Assembly (NCBI GenBank): GCA_964023275.1
Contig: OZ029916.1
Coordinates: 45,975,304-46,039,303, forward strand
DNA from: Norana najaformis
Taxonomy: Eukaryota > Annelida > Clitellata > Crassiclitellata > Hormogastridae
Reading direction: 5' to 3'
DNA length: 64,000 nt
Shown here: positions 54,490 through 64,000 of the stretch, piece after piece
Layout of the letters: every line of letters begins with the position of its first letter
How positions within the stretch are numbered: position 1 is the first letter of the stretch
Notes under the pieces: generated by a model
Seen by the model: only the letters and a program-made list of their open reading frames with translations
Database searches by the model: none
Told to the model about the DNA's origin: nothing
Program-made: the position numbers and the translations under genes

Positions 54490-54825
54490 ATACATCAAAT
54501 TGTAAACTTGAGATTTCTCCAGCACCCAATGAAAGCTAAGTCGTGGGAACCAACTTATTCACAGGCGCTCAGTCAAAACAAAATCGGTAGGCAGGAAGGG
54601 TCAGAATCGGTTCCAGGTCAAGAACAAGGGGCAGGCAGACAGGCAGGCAGCCGGCTATCTTAGGAATTGGAGTGGAAAGAGAGATACGAGGGAGGGGGGA
54701 AGAATCAGTTTACGATCTGCGGAAATGGAGGGTTTTCAGTTTTGAGTGAAAGACGTGCACAGAGATTATAAAACGTGAAGTGTTGGTGAGTTTGTATGAT
54801 GGATCAGATAAATGTCATAATAACA
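54490..54825 (-). repeat. 5'-truncated LINE, family L-B
   Basis: gagatttctccagcacccaa, aagtcgtgggaaccaactta, ttcacaggcgctcagtcaaa, then a diverged coding-derived part ending gtgttggtgagtttgtatga. Confidence 0.7.
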
Positions 54826-55459
54826 GAGTTTTGTGTTCCGGTTACGAGTCACGCTGGTCACCAGTCACTACGCTCTGCTGCCCGTGGAGATTTACAGATT
54901 CCTCACTTCCGCAACATCACCGCGGCCTCACCTGTGTATCTCTTGCATCACACGTACTCTTTCAACTGATTCATCTCTACATACATTTTCTGTTTACCTT
55001 ACTGTAAGTCACTCTTGTTTAGATCATCAGACATGTAGCAGTGCTTTTGGGAGAGGAATGAAGGGCGCTATACAATTTTTTGTTACATTACATTACACTG
55101 CACAAAAACACCCTACTAAATGGGAAAAGACTAAAGCTTCTAAGACCCTACTGAACAGGAATAAGGCTCCTAATAACAGCCTGTTAACTTTTAGATTCGT
55201 AAATCAATTAGCCAAGTTAAATGCGGACCATAGCTGAAGATCATGGGCAAAATTCTACAGCTCTCCATCACCATCAACAACTACAGAACTTGAAAGTAAA
55301 CAAAAATCAGCTGCAAACCGGACCAAACAAACACGACTCATTCAAACAACGACTTCCCACGTGGCTATAACTTATCTTACGAGTCTTCGTGAGGGGCACA
55401 AACAGTCAATAAACAGAGACTATTTTCGTGTTTTGCACCAGAATAACATGGGGCTCTCG

Positions 55460-55720
55460 GGGATTTCTCGGTGGCTGGTCCAAAACATCGGAACTCACTG
55501 CCCAGTGTTGTGCTTTCCGTCAGTTACCTCATACCATTCAGGTCTAAACTTAAGACTCATCTGTCTCAACTTGTTTTGCTTTCTCTGGTTTTGGGTTACA
55601 CGGGGCATCCCCATTGAATCACAATTTCGGACTACGGTTTGACTAGAAGCTACCAATGCTTCAATGACCAACAACTGTGCACCACAATTATAGGCGCTAT
55701 AGAAGTCATTGGTTAGATTA
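55460..55720 (+). repeat. LINE 3' end, family L-A
   Basis: Contains aggtctaaacttaagactca then tctgtctcaacttgttttgc. It ends ggcgctatagaagtcattgg with TTAGATTAGATA. Confidence 0.7.
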
Positions 55721-55774
55721 GATATTATGGTTCAAACTGCAACTCCATCTGGTGCCTAAACATAGCTGCCACGC

Positions 55775-55930
55775 TGTCTCTCCGTCTGTCTTTTGGATCT
55801 TGACCCGGAACTGAACCCTTTTGCCTATTGATTTTGTTTTGACTGAGCGCCTGTGAATAAGATGGTCCCTGCGGCACGGTTTTCGTTGGGCACTGTAGAA
55901 ATCTCAGGATTACGATACGATTACGATAGG
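55775..55930 (+). repeat. LINE 3' end, family L-B, with GATTAC tail
   Basis: gtctctccgtctgtcttttg, tgttttgactgagcgcctgt, gttttcgttgggcactgtag, then aaatctcaggattacgatac and GATTACGAT, showing the GATTAC-type tail in + orientation. Confidence 0.75.
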
Positions 55931-56548
55931 AACTTTGGCCTACTGCAACAATATCTGACTGTGGTTGCACACCACACTGCCTCTAAGCCACACTGAACAT
56001 CTGACTCCAGAAAACAGCGTCTCACTGCAGGACACACTGGATGCCCAGCTTTAGATCACAGCAACTGTTTTTCACCACCAGACAATTTCAGTTGTACTGT
56101 ATAATTTGTGTGGATGAGCATACTGTCGGCTGAAGTGTCTAATCAGTTGCAGGCATTACTTTGGGCGGTGCACTTGCCAATGATTGAAATACAGCCAACA
56201 AGCCGTACGTGCTTCTCTCGCAAAGGCGGGTCCTCCTTGCCTTGCATAACATGGCCTATTGTTACTGGTTATTTGTTTGGGGCCTCTTTCCGTATTTCTC
56301 AGGCTTATTTTCAATAACAATCAATTGTGGACAATAACAGATTAAGAAATAAGGCCATCAGTCGAGTTGTTATGAAGTGTAATTCAAGTCAATGACTTCG
56401 ACAGCACAAGGGTCAAATCTGACTCAGCCTCAAAGCCTGGCTGTGGAGTCGGACGAATTTGTAAGTATGTAAACAGGATCTTACAGCATAGTATGCACAC
56501 TGCAGCTAAACGAAATGCCACCAAAGGATTCTTTAAAGATTTCCTACA

Positions 56549-57270
56549 AAATGCATTTTATGAAAGTAGGTGTATTTTATGCATGAAGGCGCATTTTATG
56601 AATGTAGGTGTATTTAAGTATGCAGGTGTATTTTATCAATGTAGGTGTATTTTATCAATGTAGGTGTATTTTATGTATGTAGGTGTATTTATGTATGTAG
56701 GTGTATTTTATGTATGTAGGTGTATTTTATGAATGTAGGTGTATTTTATGTATGTAGGTGTATTTTATGTATGTAGGTGTATTTTATGTATGAAGGTGTG
56801 TTTTATGAATGTAGGTGTATTTTATGTATGTAGGTGTATTTTATGTGTGTAGGTGTATTTTATGTATGTAGGTGTATTTTATGTATGTAGGTGTATTTTA
56901 TGTATGTAGGTGTATTTTATGTATGTAGGTGTATTTTATGTATGTAGGTGTATTTTATGAATGTAAGTGTATTTTATGTATGTAGGTGTATTTATGCATG
57001 AAGATGTATTTTATGAATGTAGGTGTATTTTATGTATGTAGGTGTATTTTATGAATGTAGGTGTATTTTATGTTTGTAGGTGTATTTTATGAATGTAGGT
57101 GTATTTTATGAATGTAGGTGTATTTTATGTATGTAGGTGTATTTCATGAATGTAGGTGTATTTTATGAATGTAGGTGTATTTCGTGTATGTATGTAGGTG
57201 TATTTTATACAAGTTGGTTTATTTTATGCATTTAGGTGTATCTTATACATGTAAGTGTGCATTTTGTATA
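56549..57270. repeat. 19-bp minisatellite, about 35 copies
   Basis: Unit gtaggtgtattttatgtat. Variants have gaatg or gcatg in place of gtatg, and some units are 17 bp (tattta for tatttta). Copies near both edges are more diverged, as expected for an array that turns over in its centre. Confidence 0.95.
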
Positions 57271-57649
57271 TTGAATGTGTCTGTATGTTTATATACAGAA
57301 GTTATCAGAGAGATCAGATTCCATGATAACAAACATTAAGGTTTGCAAATTCTACTCAACAAAAACAGATGTAATCAAATCTGTTTTGGCAGATAAACTC
57401 CTTCACCATAACAAATTCTCTGTATATTCATATCCCTCGTTCAAGTTTAACATCTGGTATGTTAAGATCTTATAATTATTACTCCACTTTGCCAAGTAAT
57501 CGTACTCGAGAAAGCACAAACCTTTTGGCCGATTGCATCGATTAACTGTTCCTTAGATGCCAACGAAAGCTGAACACTGGCCAGAAATCAACGATACATT
57601 AACAGAAGACCGTTAATTCCGTTCGCCGGTCTCTTTGGAATCTAAATAT

Positions 57650-57722
57650 TCACGTTTTTCTACAGTATCCGTATGGCCTCGACCGTGCTCATTTTTCAAT
57701 GAATTAATCTGGTAATTGAAAC
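57650..57722 (+). repeat. Family F half-element
   Basis: atccgtatggcctcgaccgt then tttttcaatgaattaatctg. Confidence 0.6.
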
Positions 57723-57794
57723 GCATACTCCCGACGATTACATCTGTACCTAGTACTTTAGGTGTACTCAACATGAAGGACTCTTTCTCTTACC

Positions 57795-57880
57795 CTCTCG
57801 GCCAGGTAGGAAGGGTCCAGGTGAGGGAGGGTCCAGGTGAGGGAGGGTCCAGGTGAGGGAGGGTCAGGGTGAGGGAGAGT
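57795..57880. repeat. 18-bp minisatellite
   Basis: Four to five units of gggtccaggtgagggagg. Divisible by three, so open as PPSPGP-type repeats on the minus strand; no other sign of coding. Confidence 0.88.
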
Positions 57881-58084
57881 GCGATACGGTGAGGCATTGC
57901 GGTGTTGAATTTTAGCCCCCGGCCAAACACTGTTGCTTGGCGCGACCCAGAACACCTACGTAACCGTCCGATTCTAATTAGACTAACGAAGTAGGTCACC
58001 AGCAACAGGCAACAGTCTCAGTTACTGTCATCAAAACTCTACACCGCCTCCAGTCCACCTCGAATACTGCCTCAGCCTCGCCTC

Positions 58085-58115
58085 TGCTAGCTTGCCTGTT
58101 TAACTGCCTGCCTCT

Positions 58116-58146
<31 letters not shown>

Positions 58147-58440
58147 TGTGATTGACGGCTTGCTTCACTAACTGTCGGCATGATTGACTGCCCTTTTGAT
58201 TGCCCGCCTGCGTGCTTCCCTACCTGCCTGCTTGATTCACTGCTTGTTAGGCTGACTGTCTGCTGGATTGACTGCCTACTTCACTGTCTGGCTGGCTGTT
58301 TGCCTGCTTGTATGCCTGCTTGACTGCCTGCTTCACTGTCTGTCTGCCTGCTTCATCGACTGCCTGTTTGTTTGCCTGGCTGTATGTCTGCCTGACTGAC
58401 TAACTGCCTAATCGCCTTCTGACTAGCTGCCGCATCCGCG
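58085..58440. repeat. Degenerate CTGC/TTGC-rich simple array
   Basis: (cctg)n core at 58110-58145 followed by about 300 bp of drifting ctgcctgcttgactgact-like units. Confidence 0.85.
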
Positions 58441-59269
58441 TATCTCTGCTTTCCTTGCTGTGTGTAAGTGTGCTTTCCTCTATCTACCTGCTTGCCTATG
58501 TGTCTGCCGCGTCCGTCCGTCCGTCCGTCAGTTAGCTTCTCCGGAAGCGGCTCTATCCAATTACTATTACAGTCTTTATCATAATTGTCATCATCAGAGT
58601 TACTGTCATCAACATCGTTATTCTTTTACCAAATTTTCAGTCACTATTATTATGACATGAAATGCATTTTTGTCACAGTTGAAAATTCCACAAAATAAAC
58701 TTGAAATCCATGTTACACATTTTCAAGTGGTTCCCAAATTACCATCATAATATAAACTTAGCATACATGCTCACGTATGCAATGGTGTTGCCATGGAAAC
58801 AGCCCAGCCAAGCAACCAATCCTACTGTTCATAAGAGCCCTAAGAAAATGGACCAGGTCAAAGTTCAACTGATTCCATGCATTCTAGATGCCCGTATTGA
58901 TCTGTTTCCAAAGTTATACAGTCACTCTGGAATGCAGATTGTTTACAAGAGCCCTGCAGAGCAGCCCACCAACTGGTAAATGCTCATTTCCTATGGACAT
59001 CCGTAAAGCAAAGTCTCTCAGGTGCGGGATTTAAATCCAGCAAGAAGCAGGTTTTTTATTTATGGTTTGCACAGTTTTGCAAGAAATTGCAGATTTTATG
59101 CCATTCGTCAAACCTAGGAACCACTTATGGCTGCACGTAAATCACACACTGTCATACTGAACTATATCACTGGAAAAATATTTCCATGATTCTGTTTTGT
59201 TGGAATAGTTTCACTTTGGTACTAGACTCACTGTGGATATTTGTTGTGGAAAACAAATAATATTAATAT

Positions 59270-59595
59270 AAGAACTTCTATAGCACCACTGTAAAAATGC
59301 TCAAGGCATCAGGTGGTGGTCGGTGCTAAGCAAAATCTTTGTGCAAACCAAATTTCAGGGAGATTCCTGCAGAAAAGCCAAAGAGGAAACCAGAAGACAC
59401 AAAGACAGCTTATGGAGGAATTGAGTCCAGGAATAAGCGATTGTTATTTGAGATCTCAAGGCCAAAACAGACTCTGCAAGGTAAACATTTGTCGGAAGAG
59501 TGCCAGCGACAGAAAAGGCACGAGTGCGAAGAGCTGTTCCTGTCCAAGGAATAGTTAGATTGAGACAGACAGACGACCTGGCCGAGTAGAGACAA
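59270..59595 (-). mobile_element. LINE fragment with RT C-terminal remnant
   Basis: 3' end: ataagaacttctatagcacc. The minus strand at about 59560-59410 reads LRTRAFSVAGT and LPTNVYLAESVLALRSQI, an RT C-terminal pattern with the middle altered by frameshift. Confidence 0.7.
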
Positions 59596-59634
59596 GTCTT
59601 GGGAGTCAGTACAGTGCGAACACAGTCAAGTATA

Positions 59635-59905
59635 CAAGACATGTAATGCATACGTAATGTGTGCATAATGCACAAGCAATGCACATGTAATATATGCACA
59701 GTGTATGTATAATACAAAAGTCATGCAGTGCTTCTATGCGTAATGATACACAATGCACCTGCAACGTACAAGTAGCACACGTAGTGCAAGTGTAATTCAC
59801 ATGTAATACACACGTAAATTGACGTAATGTACATTAAATACACAAGTAATGTACATACGAAGCACTTGTAATGTATGTGTAATGTACATGTAAAGTAACC
59901 ATGAA
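59635..59905. repeat. Degenerate array of about 10-11 bp
   Basis: About 25 imperfect units such as gcacatgtaat / acacaagtaatgt. Neighbouring frames read as CTTCATC-type low complexity. Confidence 0.75.
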
Positions 59906-60179
59906 TTTATGTTGCACCAGTGTTTCAAAGTCATGCAGAAGCTCTGCTCAAAAAGAATTCAATATTTCGTCTCCGATTTATTTGCTTCCGGTGTTCCAAC
60001 ATGACCGTTTTCCACAGTCCATTGTTTTAAAGAGTCTCTATCTAATCAATCAACTTTTTCAAAGCCTGTAATCAAATCTAATCTAGTAATCGTAATCTTC
60101 ATATTTCTTGTAGCACTGTAATCAGCAAACACAAGTCATCAATCAATCTCTCAACCTAAACATAAGCCACTCTGGCAGA

Positions 60180-60330
60180 TCCTTCATCTCCTTGCCTCTC
60201 TGGTCTTCCGGCAACAAGATTTTTTTTCTACACTATATCTCTGGGCTACCCTTCTAACTTGATGCAGCAGTTGTGAATAAGCTGGTGTCCTGTGCTCAGC
60301 TTTTAAGTAGCACTTTAGAAATTTTCAAGT
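60180..60330 (+). repeat. LINE 3' end, family L-D
   Basis: ctctctggtcttccggcaac, taacttgatgcagcagttgt, gaataagctggtgtcctgtg, agcactttagaaattttcaa. Confidence 0.65.
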
Positions 60331-61957
60331 TAGCAAACAAGTTGACCAGCAGCTTCGCAGCAAAACAGAAATCTACATTTGTAGTAATTGTCACCTCTGA
60401 TGGAAAAGCTGAGCTAGTCACAGACTGTCAGGTGAAATACTGTCAAAAAATGTGGGTGTGCGAATAAGGGCAAAGGTCACTTGGCTCGTTTGGCATCAAG
60501 AGAGGTCACTCACCCACCCATTTCTGTTAACAAGACACATGCGAAATCACTAACTGGCACTTAGTTCAACCCTTTACACATAATTTCCGAACATCACCTT
60601 TTTCTTATGATTTAGCAGAGGCCCTAAATACAAAATTCCCCACCCAGTAGGCAGCAGGAACAGAGGTCATCCCAAGCACCCACCTCAAACTCCCTATCAT
60701 TGACTGTAACCCTTCTACTCCAGCAAACACAAGGAATTACAGGTTTATCGCCTCAACAATCGCTTAAGCCGTCAAACACCTATGAAGCCCTAATTAATTT
60801 TCCTAATGCCCCAACGTGTTTGTGCACACGCCCTAAAAGGGCTTTCTGATGTTAACCCACCCGTCTAATTATTTGCCACCCATCACTATGATTAATAAAT
60901 AACAGCAATAATGATAATAATAATAATAATAATATTAATAATAATCCAGTAAATTCAATCATTCTTTCGAAGGTGACCATCTTTCTCGCCTGCGTCTTGT
61001 TTCCATCATTCCATCTGTTTCTCCACCGTCACCGAATCGCTCTGGCAAAACCGTCACAGCATTAATCACAGCCGCTGTTTTACTCTGGGTCGGCGGTCAC
61101 GCATGACGGCCCCATCAAGCTGAAAAGATTAATATGTTAAATCTTACCTGCGTGTGAAATAATTCTCTCACTCAGCTGTGAAAATCTGTCAAGCCTTTGA
61201 CAGCGCCGCTGGTCACCAACGAATCACGAAACCCGTTACAACGTTCGATCGCCAGAGGGGTCGTCCAATGTTTACAAGCGAACCCGTTACAACTGGGACC
61301 TTAAGGATATTCATGATGTAAATATAATTATATTGTAAATCTTCGAAATTTCTCAGCGCCACACAAAAAACAGTTTCATTCGAACCAGCTTAAATCCCGG
61401 CGCTATATCAAGTCAAGTCGGCAAGATCCTGGATTAAGGCTAAACAACGGTGGAAAAGTAAGTAAGTGCGTAAGGGTGTTTTAGGTTTTTCAATAGCATT
61501 TTAAAATCTATAAAGTCCATTTTTAGGTTTTTTGTAGAAATGAAAAAAGAAAGTTGGACTTTTATACTTCTGTTTTTGACTGAAAACAAATTGCAATCAA
61601 TAATAACAACTAGACAATTATGATGTTAAATCAGATCATCATGCACAAGGGTGCACGGCGACCCTGAACTAAAATGTTGTGAATAAGTGAAAAGTATATG
61701 CTATGAATAAATGAATGAACAAACGACTGAGCGAAAGAGTGTATGTAGGTCTATAGATTGTTGATTAATGTCTTCCGCAAATGTTTTAATCTTTCTGAGA
61801 AAGTCATTTGTATCTTGCAATATGTCAATGATTTGCTTCTCGTCCACTTTCAATATCTGCTGTGTGTAAGTATGTAAGTTAACCTTGGGTTATTCGTCTG
61901 TTATGTATTAAAATATTATATCTGATCGGATAACCTATCTCATGGATCCTAGGTAAT

Positions 61958-62048
61958 TGTAATCGTAAACTCGAGATTTCTGCAGCTCCCAAAGAAAGTT
62001 AAGTCGCGGGAACCAGCTTATTCACAGGCGCTCAGTCAAAACAAAAGA
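61958..62048 (-). repeat. LINE tail, family L-B
   Basis: gtaattgtaatcgtaaactc, gagatttctgcagctcccaa, ttattcacaggcgctcagtc, aaaacaaaa. Then unrelated CpG-richer sequence follows. Confidence 0.7.
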
Positions 62049-62424
62049 TTAATGCGGCGTTTCTCCGGCTTCTCTTTCCTCCTATAGCGCTTGGCAAGGT
62101 ATCCAGCGGTACTCCGAATGACCAGGACGACTTTCCAGCGCCTTGCCCGAGTTGAACCCCGATGGTTAAGGCTCCCGTTATATATCAGGAAACAGTTCTT
62201 CGACCAAGCCTGTTAAACAAAGTCTAGGTTAAATCGATTTATTATCTGAACACTGCTTATATTAGGCTGATTCGACTTCAAAGACCCAAATCATAAGCGG
62301 ATCGCTACGAACTGATTGGCGCGACTATTTCGGCGCCCTAGCGATGGACATCGCAATTACAACTCCTAACTCCCATTTTGCTTCTCATTTACCATTCGCT
62401 TTATATAGGGGCCAAAGTTGCTTA

Positions 62425-62560
62425 TAAGGATCTACTTGCATAGAAGGGTTCATTTACATATACAGTAAAGGTCTATTTGCATATAAGGAGCTAATTTGCA
62501 TATAAGGATTCATTTGCATATAAGAATATATTAACATATAAGGATTGTCATATTGATATG
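62425..62560. repeat. 20-22-bp imperfect tandem repeat
   Basis: Five to six units of catttgcatataaggattca-like sequence. Confidence 0.8.
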
Positions 62561-62999
62561 TTTATTATAAGCTTATAAGATTACTATAATATAAGATTAC
62601 TATAATCATGGAAAAACACCTATGCTGAGAAAGTGTCCTAGCGCCAAAAGATGGCGTCAAAACGCCCTGCTTCAACTTGTTGGTAGTTAAGACATTGTTG
62701 GCTGGATTATATGAAATATGAGCATATTTTGTGTTAAAAAGAAGCCACTATGTCCTGTTGACTTTGATATTTGGATGTGCGTACAGTCGTTCATGTGGAA
62801 TCATTTTATCTGACTGAATGAAAATATTTCAATTTCATTGACATTTCATTCCTTGTAGTCTAATTGAATCCAATTCAAAGCAAATATTTCATTTCCAGGA
62901 CTACCACCACAGCAGCGTAAATCGCTTTTAAACCGATGATCCTTGAACTCCCAAAAAATTTAGGCGTTATGCTTGATCTTATCCTGACCCCCTTTTTCG

Positions 63000-63215
63000 G
63001 TTCTTCCTCTTCTCTCTTTCCGCTCCAATCTCAAACACCACACACCGCAGCTGCCACACTGTCTCTCTGCCTGACTTTTGGATCTTGACCTGGAACTGAA
63101 CCCTTCTTGCCTATCTATTTTGTTTTGACTGAGCGTCTGTGAATAAGCGTTCCCGTGACTTGGCTTTCGTTGGGCGTTGTAGAAATCTCGGGGAAAAGAT
63201 TACGATTACAAAGCT
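63000..63215 (+). repeat. LINE 3' end, family L-B
   Basis: tgtctctctgcctgactttt, ggatcttgacctggaactga, ttgttttgactgagcgtctg, tttcgttgggcgttgtagaa, and then a GATTACGATTAC tail. Confidence 0.8.
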
Positions 63216-63709
63216 TGTATAAATAACGAATTTATGAACGAGATGTCTCACTAGTTGAACAGCTATCGGTTTCCAAACGACTTCCAAAAAGTTATTTATA
63301 TCAGTACTGCTAGATATGTAGTCACGTGTGCGGCCATTTAGAATTAGAATTTTGAATTCGATATAGAAATGATCTCTCAGGAATGAAAAACTTAGGCTTA
63401 GGAGTAGAAAATAAGTGATCGTAGGGAGATCAGTCCTCGTCCAAGTTTTCATAACCATTTTAGTTATAATTTAAAGTTGTATTCTAAAACTCCGCCAGTC
63501 GGATGGTTCCAGTTAACCATCAACCAAACACACATAATCGTAGTGCTACATTCAAGCAGTTTCGTGTATAAAAAGTAATTTAAGGTTGACATCAACTGCG
63601 CTTGTAGTTAGCTACAAGACCGCTGAACACGAAATAATAATACACACAAATTTACGAAAGACACCTTTATAACGTGTTCATCTGGCAGTATATATAAGTC
63701 AATGGCGTT

Positions 63710-63905
63710 ACTCCTAAATTCCGCCACTGCCTTGTTTGGGGATAGTGCCAGTCCCAAGCCCGGATAAAGGAGGAGGGAGACGGCAACGGCCTTTGATGCC
63801 GTAAGATGTCGTTAAACACTGTCGGTAGTTAATTTACTCTATGGCGCTGTTAAAATTTTTTTGCTACCGACGTCAACGGCCTTTGATGCCATAAGATATA
63901 ATTAA
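63710..63905 (+). repeat. Non-LTR 3'-end-like repeat, family R, 1.5 copies
   Basis: gccactgccttgtttgggga, tagtgccagtcccaagcccg, gataaaggaggagggagacg, caacggcctttgatgccgta, agatgtcgttaaac. A second caacggcctttgatgccata follows at about 63873, so the end segment is duplicated. It matches 21738-21852. Confidence 0.7.
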
Positions 63906-64000
63906 ACGGGGAACCTAACCCAGTCGGTAGTTAAGTTTCTTCAGAATGTCCTCCTGGCAATGTAAGGCTGACCAGATGTCTTTCGATTGAAAACGAAATA

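Larger units (their letters stand above)
53287..64000. other. Upstream of PACSIN coding start: no coding exon recognised
   Basis: 10.7 kb probably containing the PACSIN 5' UTR exon boundary (acceptor gaacag at about 53318-53323 on the minus strand), a first intron and promoter. I recognise only repeats. CpG-richer stretches near 60960-61300 and 62040-62170 are possible regulatory DNA. Open frames such as 58701-58979 (+) have no family resemblance I can support. Confidence 0.45.

Noticed and set aside
58701..58979. 92-codon + strand frame upstream of PACSIN
   Set aside because: No family resemblance, no splice context, and composition like the flanking non-coding DNA.

Overview
The window looks like nuclear DNA from an animal, most likely an invertebrate. 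Six protein-coding genes are cut into short exons with consensus splice sites and reconstruct to proteins of normal metazoan length. The DNA is AT-rich and densely seeded with 5'-truncated LINE tails, tRNA-derived SINEs, fold-back elements and tandem arrays. I could run no searches. Identities come from translating the exons and matching them to remembered families, and I cannot name the species.

Layout, left to right: (1) + strand, 1-4369, 3' part of a MIER-family ELM2/SANT corepressor gene, followed by about 4 kb of repeat-poor sequence. (2) - strand, 16781-9208, TTC4 (Hsp70/Hsp90 TPR co-chaperone), 11 coding exons, 397 aa. (3) + strand, 19530-27054, an ANP32 acidic leucine-rich nuclear phosphoprotein, 7 coding exons, 240 aa. 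(4) - strand, 34700-31689, a small leucine-rich-repeat protein of the LRMDA-like type, 4 exons, 185 aa. (5) + strand, 35902-37647, ASTERIX/WDR83OS (PAT-complex subunit), 4 exons, 106 aa. (6) - strand, 53286-43086, PACSIN/syndapin (F-BAR, NPF, SH3), 9 coding exons, 519 aa, or 472 aa without one apparent cassette exon. From 53.3 kb to the end I see no convincing coding exon, only repeats and probable PACSIN upstream sequence.

The six genes alternate strictly in strand (+ - + - + -), giving three convergent pairs and two divergent pairs (TTC4/ANP32 and LRR/ASTERIX). They are unrelated housekeeping genes (chromatin, folding, membrane-protein insertion, endocytosis); nothing suggests a joint pathway.

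The most unusual signals are: three GC-AG introns forced by reading frame among 35 reconstructed introns; an in-frame 141-bp PACSIN exon interrupting a position that is contiguous in the family; several unrelated tandem arrays around that exon, one a 15-bp repeat with a 75-bp higher-order period open in several frames; a motif of about 58 bp recurring four times, same strand, inside ANP32 introns; and a LINE 3' tail ending about a dozen bases before the LRR start codon. I found no convincing undescribed multi-gene system.
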